DNA of 64,000 nucleotides from Cetobacterium somerae ATCC BAA-474 (GCF_000479045.1 NZ_KI518200.1:1-64000), one strand, 5' to 3'; positions 26,977 to 35,489 are shown, counted from the stretch's first letter. Notes: generated by a model from the sequence alone, not told the origin. Numbers and translations: made by a program.

Positions 26977-28263
26977 TTAAATAAGTGATGATCTATACTT
27001 TTCAAATGCTACATAATAATTTAATACTGCTGAGTTATAATCTACAGCTGCTTGTCTATATTGACTTTCTGATAATAAATAATCTACAGTTGAAATTAAT
27101 CCTGCATTATATCTTTCTGTATCTATATTAAAGTTTTCTGTTGCTGCTTCTAAAGCCTTATTTCTAGAATCTCTTAATTGTTGTAAACGTATTAATTCTC
27201 TATAATTTTTTGTAACAGATAGTTTTATATTATCTGATGTTAACTCTTGATTTATAGATTCTATATTTTCATTGTTTTTTGCCACATTATATTCATCAAT
27301 TCCACTTCCAAATGAAAATACGTCCCATTTTACAGAAACTCCACCTCTCCATTCAGCATTGTCAAAACTATTATCAAAATGATGACTTTCTTTTGATGTT
27401 CCATATGTTGCAAAAGCATCAACTTGCGGTAATAAACTTGATCTTGCTACAACTTTTTCAGCTGCTGCATAGTTAACTTTATTTACTGCTAGTTTAGCAG
27501 ATAAACTATTTGTTAGTGCTTGATCTAAATCTTTTCCAAAATCAATTCCTGAAGTTAAGTTTTCTGGTACTTGGAAATCTTTTAAAGTAATCTCTTCATT
27601 ATTTGGAATCATTAGCTTCAATTTCAAATCTTTTTTAGCTATCTCTAAATTTGTTTTAGTTCCTGTTATTTGTGCCTCTAAATCTAAAATAGAATATTCA
27701 GTTTTTAAAAGATCGGCTTTTGTAACTAGTCTTAAATTTAATTGTTCGCTTTGCTTATCATATCTAGCTTGTAACTCTTTTCTAGATGTCTCTAAAACTG
27801 TTAAATCTTTTTCAAAATTTATTATACTTGAATATAGAGCTATTATATCTAATCTTACATCTCTTTTTTCAGATAAAAGATAGATATCTGCCATATTTCT
27901 TGAAGCTTCAGCACCTAAAATTCCACCTGTTATCGCCCCTCCTCTAAATAAAGGTTGATAAAGACCTATTGTTTGTGTGTATCCACTTTTTGCTCCTATT
28001 CCTGTTGTTCCATCTGATTCAACTATATCTAGCATATTTCTATTTGTGTGCTCTGCTTTTTGATATTGTCCATTGTATGTTACTGTTGGTAAAGCTGTTT
28101 TAAATGCTCTTCTAACATTTAACTTTGCATTTTCTTTTGATAACTCTGATGTTTTTATCGTTTTTCCATTTTCTAAGGCTAAATCAATTGCACTTTCTAA
28201 TGTCAGTTCTCTTGAAAAGGCTGCTGTTGAAAGCAATACCAGTAATCCTAATAACTTTTTCAT
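26977..28263 (-). CDS. TolC-family outer-membrane efflux protein
   Basis: 428 aa with signal peptide MKKLLGLLVLLSTAAFS. Two OEP repeats, each containing long coiled-coil helices (about 20-205 and 215-428): LTLESAIDLALENGKTIK at the start of the first, and SLSAKLAVNKVNYAAAEKVV in the second, the typical 'l..A...N..l' pattern. There is no lipobox, so it is a TolC-like rather than OprM-like member. Its ATG overlaps the tetR stop codon (TAATG), indicating translational coupling with the regulator. Confidence 0.93.
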   Translation of the reverse strand: MKKLLGLLVLLSTAAFSRELTLESAIDLALENGKTIKTSELSKENAKLNVRRAFKTALPTVTYNGQYQKAEHTNRNMLDIVESDGTTGIGAKSGYTQTIGLYQPLFRGGAITGGILGAEASRNMADIYLLSEKRDVRLDIIALYSSIINFEKDLTVLETSRKELQARYDKQSEQLNLRLVTKADLLKTEYSILDLEAQITGTKTNLEIAKKDLKLKLMIPNNEEITLKDFQVPENLTSGIDFGKDLDQALTNSLSAKLAVNKVNYAAAEKVVARSSLLPQVDAFATYGTSKESHHFDNSFDNAEWRGGVSVKWDVFSFGSGIDEYNVAKNNENIESINQELTSDNIKLSVTKNYRELIRLQQLRDSRNKALEAATENFNIDTERYNAGLISTVDYLLSESQYRQAAVDYNSAVLNYYVAFEKYRSSLI

Positions 28264-28901
28264 TAATTTCCTCCTGTTAGTAATTTTAAAATTCCACTTA
28301 CCACTAATTCTACTTCTTTTTCTAAGTTTATATTTCTTAGTCTTTCTCTAAACTCATCTATATCACTTATAAAGTAGTCATCTGTATTCTTATAAAATAA
28401 TCTCTCTAATCTATAAGATTTTATTCCACCCATAATGAAGATTATGATTGTATTCATTTCATCTTCTGAATAATTTATATTTGGAATATTTTTTATTATC
28501 TCTTTTAGAAATTTTCTATTTAAAATCTCTATTTGTAAAAGTTTTTCTCTAAGAACAGGTGTTAAATGCTCTAGATTTCTTGTTAAATTTATTAATATTA
28601 AGTGAGACTTTAAGTTATCTGATGATATGACAAATCTTTTTATTATAAAAATTTTTATTCGCTCTTCATAATTAGAATCACTTTTTAAAAGTTCTTCTAA
28701 TTCTGCTTCTCTAATTTCGTACACTCTATCAATAATTTCTTCTAAAAGTTGATCTTTAGATTTGAAATACGTATAAAAGCTTCCTTTAGCAATTCCTAAA
28801 TAAGTAGTTATATCTTCAACTCGTGTTTTAAATATCCCTTTTTTCAACAAAACATCTTTCGCTGCTTCTAAAATTTGTTCTTTTTTTCCCTCCTTTAGCA
28901 T
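28263..28901 (-). CDS. TetR-family repressor of the efflux operon
   Basis: 212 aa. N-terminal helix-turn-helix (about residues 7-55: KEQILEAAKDVLLKKG, ITTYLGIAKGSFYTYFKSKDQ), followed by an all-helical ligand-binding domain. It is the first gene of the operon it presumably controls. Two near-palindromes of the form TGACTr-WW-TAGTCA cover its promoter (28966-28979 and 28932-28945), so autoregulation with the downstream pump genes is very likely. Inducer unknown. Confidence 0.93.
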   Translation of the reverse strand: MLKEGKKEQILEAAKDVLLKKGIFKTRVEDITTYLGIAKGSFYTYFKSKDQLLEEIIDRVYEIREAELEELLKSDSNYEERIKIFIIKRFVISSDNLKSHLILINLTRNLEHLTPVLREKLLQIEILNRKFLKEIIKNIPNINYSEDEMNTIIIFIMGGIKSYRLERLFYKNTDDYFISDIDEFRERLRNINLEKEVELVVSGILKLLTGGN

Positions 28902-28931
28902 CTTGCCCCCTTACTGAACTTAAATTTAAAA

Positions 28932-28945
28932 TGACTAAACAGTCA
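28932..28945 (-). promoter_or_regulatory. Probable TetR operator 2
   Basis: Imperfect palindrome TGACTAAACAGTCA on the plus strand (minus strand TGACTGTTTAGTCA), lying between the -10 box and the tetR start codon. It matches the site at 28966-28979 in 13 of 14 positions, either directly or on the opposite strand. Confidence 0.7.
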
Positions 28946-28951
28946 TAGAAT

Positions 28952-28980
28952 ATTCTAATCTATAATGACTATTTAGTCAA
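28952..28980 (-). promoter_or_regulatory. Promoter of the tetR-efflux operon
   Basis: Minus strand TTGACT (28975-28980), 17-base spacer, TAGAAT (28952-28957). The -35 box is embedded in operator 1 and the transcription start falls just before operator 2, a classical repression layout. Confidence 0.85.
28966..28979 (-). promoter_or_regulatory. Probable TetR operator 1
   Basis: Near-palindrome TGACTATTTAGTCA (plus strand), overlapping the -35 box of the efflux promoter. Repressor bound here would block polymerase directly. Confidence 0.75.
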
Positions 28981-28995
28981 TGCTTTTTTTATATT

Positions 28996-30552
28996 TTACC
29001 ACACATTATGAGCACTTGAGTTAAATCCAGATGAGGTTGAATAATATTTTGCATCTATTGGCTTATCTTCGTGCACCAATATTAAACCTTTTGTCGATTT
29101 GACCCCTTGAGACGCTAATTCATTTTCATCTAAATTATTATATACTTGACTTTGTGTGCTATCTACTATATGAAACCCTTGCTTTGCATATCTATTTCTC
29201 AAAATATCTTTTGCTGCATAAGTTCTTGCTGCAATTGCTTGTACTTTAAGAGCTTCTAATCCAAAACTTTGTGGCATTTCACTTGGTACAACTTGTAGTA
29301 AATAATCTTCTATATTTATTTCATTAATTAAATTTAAACTTTTTCCACCTTGAGCTAATCTTATTTCAAATTCACCTCTATATGTTGGATATTTATTTCT
29401 TACATTTCTCCTTATGTTTGTTACAGAAATCATTTTATTAGATGTGATGTTTATAAAGTTTCTTGTCTTCAATCTTAATTTATTTTGAACAATTACTTGT
29501 GTATATCCATCTTTTACTACAAAATCAACCGAAGTTCTTGGATTTATATTTACATTTCCATCTTTACTTTTTATTTTTATGGTTCCTAAAGAAAACATTG
29601 AAATTTTTGAATGATTAAGAGTTGAAAATCCACTGTTCATTATACCAACTCTTATTTTATCTCCTATTCCATCTACTGATCTCATATTTTTTAACTTTGT
29701 ATCTGTATAATATCTTTGTAAAACTTGTTTGTATGAATATCCCTTATTTTTAGTTAAATCCATAGCAGACCATTGAGGTATACCGGAACCATGTCCAAAT
29801 CCTCCACCATAAATATTAAAACCACCATTTCCTAGCTTTTCTATTGCTATAAATGCTGATGGTAACATACTTGGATTTTTTGATATTGGCTTATCATTGT
29901 AGCTAGCACTTCCTCCTTTGGCACCATAAATATTTACTACACTATCTACATTATTTCTACTTAAACTTAGTAAATTTCTAATATTCCCCTCTTTTGCAAC
30001 AATATATTCTCCTCTAGTTCCTTTTATTAATAATTTTGTTACTAAACCTGATTTACCTCTTTCAAGAACTCTTAAAGTTATAACTTCACCAACTGGATTT
30101 AATGGAATTTTTTTAGCTATCCATTCTCCTTTTTCATAAGTTAATACCTCTTTTGGTCTTCTCGAACTTAAAGTTACTAAATTTTTATTTAATACATTAC
30201 TTATCTCTTTTTTAGTTAAAGTAACTTTCCATCTCCAATAATTTGAATTATCTCCATGTCCCTTAACTTTAGTATTTTTGTAAAAATCTAAAAATTCTTT
30301 TTCTTTATAATACTTAATTGGAACTTTTGGGGACTCCATATCGTTTACATATTTTAAATATGGTATCGGTCTTGCCACAGGTATTTTATCTTTAGAATAA
30401 CTCCCATATAAATCAACTCTATCTCCTTTTAAATTAGATGAAGAACTTCCTGGTCTTTCATAATAATCTTTTTTTGAACTACTACTACATCCTGTAAAAC
30501 CTAATAAACAAATACCAATAGCTATCATATTTTTTATATTTCGCTTTTTCAT
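28996..30552 (-). CDS. SpoIID/LytB-type lipoprotein with permuted halves
   Basis: 518-aa lipoprotein (lipobox FTGC, Cys22). SpoIID family members are murein-stripping lytic transglycosylases or their enhancers. Here the parts come in unusual order. Residues 63-290 correspond to the C-terminal half of SpoIID: IPYLKYV (63-69), WRWKVTL (106-112), GFGHGSGIPQWSA (251-263), YYTDTKL (281-287). Residues about 299-518 correspond to the N-terminal catalytic half: YLLQVVPSEMP with the conserved Glu425, ALKVQAIAARTYA (434-446), QSQVY, YSTSSGF (504-510), ending at NVW where ordinary members continue into PYLK. The protein therefore looks circularly permuted, not simply truncated. Start overlaps kdsB stop by one base. 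No terminator is seen before the tetR promoter. Role inferred: peptidoglycan processing in the envelope. Confidence 0.85.
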   Translation of the reverse strand: MKKRNIKNMIAIGICLLGFTGCSSSSKKDYYERPGSSSSNLKGDRVDLYGSYSKDKIPVARPIPYLKYVNDMESPKVPIKYYKEKEFLDFYKNTKVKGHGDNSNYWRWKVTLTKKEISNVLNKNLVTLSSRRPKEVLTYEKGEWIAKKIPLNPVGEVITLRVLERGKSGLVTKLLIKGTRGEYIVAKEGNIRNLLSLSRNNVDSVVNIYGAKGGSASYNDKPISKNPSMLPSAFIAIEKLGNGGFNIYGGGFGHGSGIPQWSAMDLTKNKGYSYKQVLQRYYTDTKLKNMRSVDGIGDKIRVGIMNSGFSTLNHSKISMFSLGTIKIKSKDGNVNINPRTSVDFVVKDGYTQVIVQNKLRLKTRNFINITSNKMISVTNIRRNVRNKYPTYRGEFEIRLAQGGKSLNLINEINIEDYLLQVVPSEMPQSFGLEALKVQAIAARTYAAKDILRNRYAKQGFHIVDSTQSQVYNNLDENELASQGVKSTKGLILVHEDKPIDAKYYSTSSGFNSSAHNVW

Positions 30553-31289
30553 TATAACTCTATTCCTTTTTCACTTATATACTTTCTTACTTTTTCAAGC
30601 TCATCTTGAGTATCTACTCCTATTATTTCAAATGGTGTTTCTAAAACTTTTATTTTATATCCATTTTCTAAAACTCTAAGCTGCTCTAATGATTCTGAAT
30701 TTTCTAAAGGAGTACTTTTTAACTTTGCATATTCTAAAACAAATTCTCTTTTGTATCCATAGATACCCACATGTTTAAAATATATATCTAAATTCTCATT
30801 TCTTGGATATGGTATTACACTTCTTGAAAAATATATTGCATAATCTTTTTTATCAGTTACAACTTTTACATAATTAGGATTTTCAATATCCTCTTTTTTT
30901 AAGAGTTTATGTTTTAATGTTGCCATTTTTAAATCCTCTTCATCTTTAAATACATTAATCAATGAGTTTATCATATCTGGCTCTATTAAAGGTTCATCTC
31001 CTTGAATATTTATAATTACATCATAATCAGTTATTTTTTCACAAACTTCTGCTATTCTACTAGTTCCATTTAAATGATTTACATCTGTTAATATAACTTC
31101 TCCTCCAAATGATTTAACTGCATCAAAAACTTCTTGAGAATCTGTAGCTACAATTACTTCATCTAAATTAGATTTCATAGCTCTTTTATAAACCCATTCA
31201 ATCATTGAATGACCACAAATATCTTTTAATGGCTTTCTCGGTAATCTTGTTGATTCATATCTTGCTGGAATTACTCCTAAAAACTTCAT
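30552..31289 (-). CDS. kdsB: CMP-Kdo synthetase
   Basis: Activates Kdo with CTP for LPS inner-core synthesis. 245 aa. KFLGVIPARYESTRLPRKPL at the N-terminus contains the nucleotide-binding RxxSxRLPxKPL motif; INIQGDEPLIEP and the later HVGIYGYKREFV are family signatures. ATG at 31289 is chosen because GGAGG lies seven bases upstream; the frame extends seven codons further without support. Its presence shows that the organism makes Kdo-containing LPS, in line with the heptosyltransferases and Lpt genes elsewhere in the window. Confidence 0.95.
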   Translation of the reverse strand: MKFLGVIPARYESTRLPRKPLKDICGHSMIEWVYKRAMKSNLDEVIVATDSQEVFDAVKSFGGEVILTDVNHLNGTSRIAEVCEKITDYDVIINIQGDEPLIEPDMINSLINVFKDEEDLKMATLKHKLLKKEDIENPNYVKVVTDKKDYAIYFSRSVIPYPRNENLDIYFKHVGIYGYKREFVLEYAKLKSTPLENSESLEQLRVLENGYKIKVLETPFEIIGVDTQDELEKVRKYISEKGIEL

Positions 31290-31318
31290 TTTACAACCTC
31301 CAAAATTCAATGTATAAT
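31290..31318 (+). promoter_or_regulatory. Promoter of the plus-strand phosphatase gene
   Basis: TTTACA (31290-31295), 17-base spacer, TATAAT (31313-31318). Start near 31325, about 55 bases before the ATG at 31380. It begins immediately after the kdsB start codon and faces the other way. Confidence 0.7.
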
Positions 31319-31321
31319 AAG

Positions 31322-31327
31322 ATTATA
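31322..31327 (-). promoter_or_regulatory. Possible -10 box for kdsB
   Basis: Perfect TATAAT on the minus strand, about 32 bases before the kdsB start codon. The expected -35 position holds only a T run, so the promoter is weakly supported. It would overlap the plus-strand promoter head-on. Confidence 0.4.
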
Positions 31328-31379
31328 CAAGAATATCATATTAAAAAAAAGAGTTTTTATACTTAAAAAGGAGAAAATT

Positions 31380-31994
31380 ATGCTACGTATTTATTTTGTA
31401 AGACATGGTGAAACTGTTTGGAATACACTAAAGATTTTTCAAGGAAGATCTAACTCTCCACTAACAGAACTAGGAGTTGAACAAGCTAAAAAACTTTCTC
31501 AACACTTAAAAGATATTGATTTTAAAAAAGTTTACTCATCACCACAAGATAGAGCTTTACAAACAACCAAACTTTTACTTGGAGATAAAAATATAGAAAT
31601 AACTACCATTGATGAATTCCAAGAAATAAATATGGGAAAAGTTGAAGGAATTCCAAGGGAAGAGTTTGAAAAAAATTATCCTATTGAATACCATAATTTC
31701 TGGAATAACGCTATGGACTATAATCCTAGTGCTTATAATGGAGAAAGTTATGAAGAGATATTAGATAGAGTTAAACTTGGATTAGAAAAACTTATTAAAG
31801 AAAATAATAATGGAAATATCTTAGTTATCAGTCATGGTGTTACACTGAAAGCTATCTTCAATATTATTAATGAAAAAGGTATTGATGAGTTCTCCAAGCA
31901 ACCTGTTCCTGAAAATACAAGTACAACTATTGTTGAATATGATTCAAATGGCTTTAAAATTATTAAATTTTCTGACACTGAACATTTAAAATAA
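31380..31994 (+). CDS. Histidine phosphatase family protein
   Basis: 204-aa phosphoglycerate-mutase-like phosphatase. The phosphohistidine motif is FVRHGETVWN near the N-terminus (His9 in RHGE); GRSNSPLTELGVEQA and SSPQDRALQTTKLL follow, and the second catalytic His is in ISHGVTLKA. Family members include GpmB, CobC-type alpha-ribazole phosphatases and general phosphatases; the sequence alone does not separate them. It has its own promoter and ribosome site (AAGGAGAAAATT) and is one of only two plus-strand genes in the window, convergent with the long minus-strand operon. Confidence 0.88.
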   Translation: MLRIYFVRHGETVWNTLKIFQGRSNSPLTELGVEQAKKLSQHLKDIDFKKVYSSPQDRALQTTKLLLGDKNIEITTIDEFQEINMGKVEGIPREEFEKNYPIEYHNFWNNAMDYNPSAYNGESYEEILDRVKLGLEKLIKENNNGNILVISHGVTLKAIFNIINEKGIDEFSKQPVPENTSTTIVEYDSNGFKIIKFSDTEHLK

Positions 31995-32005
31995 TTTTTT
32001 TGCTG

Positions 32006-32034
32006 TTGACACAAAGGAAATCGTATAGTATTAA
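32006..32034 (+). promoter_or_regulatory. Promoter of the FtsZ-like gene
   Basis: TTGACA (32006-32011), 17-base spacer, TATTAA (32029-32034). Perfect -35 box, weaker -10. It starts 12 bases after the phosphatase stop codon and gives the ftsZ-like gene independent transcription. Confidence 0.65.
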
Positions 32035-32084
32035 AGTACTAATGTTATATATTACTATCTATTTTATTTAGGGGGTGAGTTTTT

Positions 32085-33029
32085 TTGGGAGATAAGTTTA
32101 ATGTTAATATAAAAGTTATGGGTATTGGTGGCGGTGGTATAAACGCACTTGATGAAATTGTTTCTTCTCATATTGATGATGTGACTTTTTTTGCACTCAA
32201 TACTGATTTACAAGATTTAAACAATTCTAAAACTCCTCATAAAATTCAATTAGGACCGTCAACCACAAAAGGACTTGGTTGTGGTGGAAATATTGAGTTA
32301 GGAGAAAAAGCTACAAAAGAAAGTTTAGCTTTTATTAAAAATATTTTAAGAGGTACTGACTTTTTATTTTTAACCTCTACTATGGGAGGTGGAACAGGTA
32401 GTGCTGCCACGGCTTTAATTGCAAAATTAGCTAAAGAGATGAATATTTTAACTGTTGCAATTGTAACTAAACCTTTTTCTTTTGAAGGAAGAAGAAGAAT
32501 GAAAATTGCTGAAGCTGGTATTAAAAATCTTAAACCTTTTGTTGATTCTCTCATTGTTATCCCTAACGATAAACTTTTAGATAGCTCAACCCCTAATATA
32601 ACAGTTCAAGAAGCCTTTAAAAAAAGTAATTTTGTTTTATTTACCGCTATTAAAGGTATGACAGATCTTATGTTAGCTAAAGGTCTAATTAATCTAGATT
32701 TTGCTGATATAAAATCACTTTTATTAAATTCAGGAGAAGCTATTTTAGGATTTGGTGAAGGCGAAGGTGAAAAGAGAGCTGAAAAAGCTGCTCTTGCTGC
32801 TGTTGACTCATCTCTTTTTGAAAGAACAATTTTAGGTGCAACTAAATTCTTAGTTAATATTATTGGACCTAAAGACTTGAATTTAATGGAATCTAGTATT
32901 ATTGTTGAAACAATAAAAAAAGAGTGTCGTGCTGAAATTGACGATGTTTTATTTGGAGTTTCTATAGATGAAAACTCTGATGATACAATTAAAGTTATTT
33001 TAATTGCAAATTCTTTTTTAAATAAATAA
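32085..33029 (+). CDS. ftsZ: FtsZ-family GTPase lacking the C-terminal tail
   Basis: 314 aa. The GTP-binding domain shows GIGGGGINAL (14-23), ALNTDLQDL, the tubulin signature GGGTGSA (101-107) and the synergy loop LINLDFADIK (201-210) with both acidic residues expected for GTPase activity. The protein ends four residues after the last strand of the second domain (VILIANSF). Thus the linker and the conserved C-terminal peptide that binds FtsA, ZipA or SepF in ordinary FtsZ are absent. Usual FtsZ proteins have 350-400 residues. Start is TTG at 32085 with GGGGGTGAG upstream. No ftsA, ftsQ or mur genes are adjacent. It may be the only FtsZ of the organism or a divergent paralogue; the window cannot tell. 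Confidence 0.9.
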   Translation: MGDKFNVNIKVMGIGGGGINALDEIVSSHIDDVTFFALNTDLQDLNNSKTPHKIQLGPSTTKGLGCGGNIELGEKATKESLAFIKNILRGTDFLFLTSTMGGGTGSAATALIAKLAKEMNILTVAIVTKPFSFEGRRRMKIAEAGIKNLKPFVDSLIVIPNDKLLDSSTPNITVQEAFKKSNFVLFTAIKGMTDLMLAKGLINLDFADIKSLLLNSGEAILGFGEGEGEKRAEKAALAAVDSSLFERTILGATKFLVNIIGPKDLNLMESSIIVETIKKECRAEIDDVLFGVSIDENSDDTIKVILIANSFLNK

Positions 33030-33038
33030 TAGTAATAA

Positions 33039-33069
33039 AAAAAACGGTTTAAAATAAAAACCGTTTTTT
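33039..33069. terminator. Bidirectional terminator between convergent genes
   Basis: Inverted repeat AAAAAACGGTTT / AAACCGTTTTTT with a short A-rich loop. A runs on one side and T runs on the other make it work in both directions. It serves the FtsZ-like gene (plus) and the RluA-type gene that ends at 33069 (minus). Confidence 0.88.
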
Positions 33070-33932
33070 TAATCTAAATTTTTTAGGAACTCCTCTGGTA
33101 AAGGTAATTCTATTTTTATTTTATATTTTGGTATTTCACAATAATATGAAAATAAAAACATATTTTTTCCACCTTTTCCATATTTTCCATCCCCAACAAT
33201 AGGATGTCCTAAGTTTGATAACTGTACTCTTAATTGATGTGTTCTTCCCGTTTCAAGTTTTCCTTCTAGAATAGTTTTTCTCTTACCAATTTTTAAAACT
33301 TTAAAATAAGATATACTCTCTTTTGCACCATCTTCATAAGAATCTAACTCTATTACTTTTGTTTCTTCTTTTTTTAGATATGTTTTTAAAGTAAACTCTT
33401 TCTTAGTAATAATACCATCAACTAATATATAATATTTTTTATCTGTTTTTCCTTCTCTAACCTCTTCTGCTAACTCTCTTGTTACTGCTAAACTCTTAGC
33501 TCCTATAACCAAACCAGAAGTAGATTTATCTATTCTATTTACAAAATTAAATTCATCTGTTTTATAGTAACTTTTAAAAAGTTCAGAAAGTCCATATTCA
33601 TGACCACTTCCTTTATGCATAACCATATTAGCATCTTTATTAAAGATAATAACTTTCTCATCTTCATAAATAATTCCACTTTTTAAAGTCTTCATATCTT
33701 GAGGCGATATTTTTATAAAGTCTTTTGCAACTGTTTCTCCACCAGCTATTAAAACTTTTACAATATCCCCTTCTTTTAATCTATAGTTTTCTTTAGATTT
33801 TTTTCCATTAACTTTTATTTTCCCAGTTCTTATTCCTTTAAAAATCTCTGTTAATGGAGTATTTTCATATTTTTTTCTTAAAAACCTATCTAATCTAACT
33901 TCATGAAAACTAGAATCTATAATATATTCCAT
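33069..33932 (-). CDS. RluA-family rRNA pseudouridine synthase
   Basis: 287 aa. An N-terminal S4 RNA-binding domain (about 12-75, VRLDRFLRKKY, KIKVNGK) precedes the pseudouridine synthase domain with the catalytic Asp in NRIDKSTSGLVIGAKS. GRTHQLRVQLSNLGHPIVGD is a further signature. The usual His before Arg-Leu-Asp is Asn here, a conservative site in many family members but not catalytic. RluC/RluD-type activity on 23S rRNA is likely; the exact uridines cannot be predicted. Last gene of the long dusB operon, three bases after rodA. Confidence 0.92.
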   Translation of the reverse strand: MEYIIDSSFHEVRLDRFLRKKYENTPLTEIFKGIRTGKIKVNGKKSKENYRLKEGDIVKVLIAGGETVAKDFIKISPQDMKTLKSGIIYEDEKVIIFNKDANMVMHKGSGHEYGLSELFKSYYKTDEFNFVNRIDKSTSGLVIGAKSLAVTRELAEEVREGKTDKKYYILVDGIITKKEFTLKTYLKKEETKVIELDSYEDGAKESISYFKVLKIGKRKTILEGKLETGRTHQLRVQLSNLGHPIVGDGKYGKGGKNMFLFSYYCEIPKYKIKIELPLPEEFLKNLD

Positions 33933-33935
33933 TTC

Positions 33936-35039
33936 TTACTCCCTATATATATTTATGCTTTGAACTATTCCTAGCATTGCAAAAGCAAATAAAAATGATG
34001 TTCCTCCATAACTCATAAGAAGAAGAGGTAATCCTGTAACTGGCATTATTCCTGTTACCATTCCAATGTTTATAACTATATGGAAAAAGAATATAGCCGA
34101 TATTCCGTAACAGATCAGTTTTCCATAACCTTCAGATTTGTCACCAATTCTCATTATTCCCCATAAAAGTAAAATATAAAGAATTAATAAAACGCATCCT
34201 CCAATTAACCCTCTCTCCTCTAAAAATACGGCTGCTATAAAATCTGTATGCGATTCTGGTAAAAATCTCAATTTACTTTGAGTTCCTTGTAAAAATCCTT
34301 TTCCAAATACTCCACCAGATCCTACTGCTATCATTGATTGAGTTACATTCCAACCACTACCTAACAAATCAGCTTCTGGATTTAAAAATGTTAACACTCT
34401 TTCTCTTTGATAATCTTTTAATAAGAAAAAATACCCGATTGGAGCCATTGAAATTCCTATAAATGCTAAAATTATTATAGTCTTCCAATCTATTCCATTT
34501 ATAAAAATTAGTATTAAGTATAAAAATATTATAACTAATGATGTTCCTAAATCTGGTTGAGCTGCTATCAATAAAAATATTGGTAAAACATGCATGCTTG
34601 TCGCTATAATACTTTTAAATCCAGAAAATTTATTATTATATTTAGTAGCTAAAACTTCTGAAAAAGTTAAAACAATAAATAGTTTTGAGAATTCAGAGGG
34701 TTGAATTGTTATAAATCCTAAATCAATCCACCTCTGAGCTCCCAATCTTTTATCACCGATAACAAATACCAGCAATAATAAAATAACATTTATAAGATAA
34801 ATAATTTTATAATATTTCCCGTATACCTTATAATCTATAAAAGAAAAGATAAAATACGTTAATACTCCTAATCCTATCCAAACAATTTCTTTATAAAAAA
34901 ATGACGTTCCTTTATGGATTGTTGCACTATACACAGTTAATAAACTTATTAAAACTATGCATAGAGCAATATATAAAATCATATTTTTCATTTTTTTTAT
35001 TCTTTTTATAGTAACTACTAAATCATGATTTTTTCCCAT
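33936..35039 (-). CDS. rodA: RodA/FtsW-family peptidoglycan glycosyltransferase
   Basis: 367-aa polytopic SEDS protein with about ten transmembrane helices. DKRLGAQRWIDLGFITIQPSE carries the SEDS signature; LPESHTDFIAAVFLEERGLI and GMVTGIMPVTGLPLLLMSYG are the other conserved loops. The absence of FtsW-specific neighbours and the RodA-like 'GAQRWI' favour RodA, which polymerises glycan strands during elongation together with a class B PBP. No mreB/mreC or PBP2 gene is in the window. Confidence 0.9.
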   Translation of the reverse strand: MGKNHDLVVTIKRIKKMKNMILYIALCIVLISLLTVYSATIHKGTSFFYKEIVWIGLGVLTYFIFSFIDYKVYGKYYKIIYLINVILLLLVFVIGDKRLGAQRWIDLGFITIQPSEFSKLFIVLTFSEVLATKYNNKFSGFKSIIATSMHVLPIFLLIAAQPDLGTSLVIIFLYLILIFINGIDWKTIIILAFIGISMAPIGYFFLLKDYQRERVLTFLNPEADLLGSGWNVTQSMIAVGSGGVFGKGFLQGTQSKLRFLPESHTDFIAAVFLEERGLIGGCVLLILYILLLWGIMRIGDKSEGYGKLICYGISAIFFFHIVINIGMVTGIMPVTGLPLLLMSYGGTSFLFAFAMLGIVQSINIYRE

Positions 35040-35048
35040 TAATTTCTC

Positions 35049-35489
35049 CTATTTTCCTGTATGACCAAATCCACCTTCAGCTCTTACAGTTGTTGATAAC
35101 TCATCTACTTTTTCAAACTCCATCTTATAAACTTTTTGAAGAACTAATTGACCAATTCTTTCTCCTGGGTTTACTATAAATTCTTCATTACTTAAATTTA
35201 TCAATATAACTCCAACTTCACCTCTGTAGTCTGAGTCAATCGTCCCTGGAGTGTTAACTAAAGTTATTCCATGCTTTAAAGCAAGCCCACTTCTTGGTCT
35301 CACTTGTACTTCATATCCAGAAGGTATTTCCATCTTAATTCCAGTTGGAATTAATTTTCTTTCTAAAGTTTTTAATGTAACTGGTTCTGTTATGTTTGCT
35401 TTTACATCCATTCCAGCTGCACCCTCTGTCATATATTTTGGTAATTCTACTCCGTTTTCTAGTACTAATTTAACAATAACGTTTTCCAT
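35049..35489 (-). CDS. dut: dUTPase
   Basis: Hydrolyses dUTP to dUMP and pyrophosphate, keeping uracil out of DNA and feeding dTMP synthesis. 146 aa, homotrimer type. All five motifs are present: EGAAGMDVKA, RPRSGLALKHGI, NTPGTIDSDYRGE (catalytic Asp, base-binding), GERIGQLVL and the P-loop-like C-terminal AEGGFGHTGK. Ten bases separate it from the M16 protease gene upstream. Confidence 0.97.
   Translation of the reverse strand: MENVIVKLVLENGVELPKYMTEGAAGMDVKANITEPVTLKTLERKLIPTGIKMEIPSGYEVQVRPRSGLALKHGITLVNTPGTIDSDYRGEVGVILINLSNEEFIVNPGERIGQLVLQKVYKMEFEKVDELSTTVRAEGGFGHTGK

Noticed and set aside
28996-29000. SpoIID-like gene as a simple 3' truncation by the neighbouring efflux operon
   Set aside because: The part missing at the C-terminus is present at the N-terminus in matching order, which points to permutation instead of loss.
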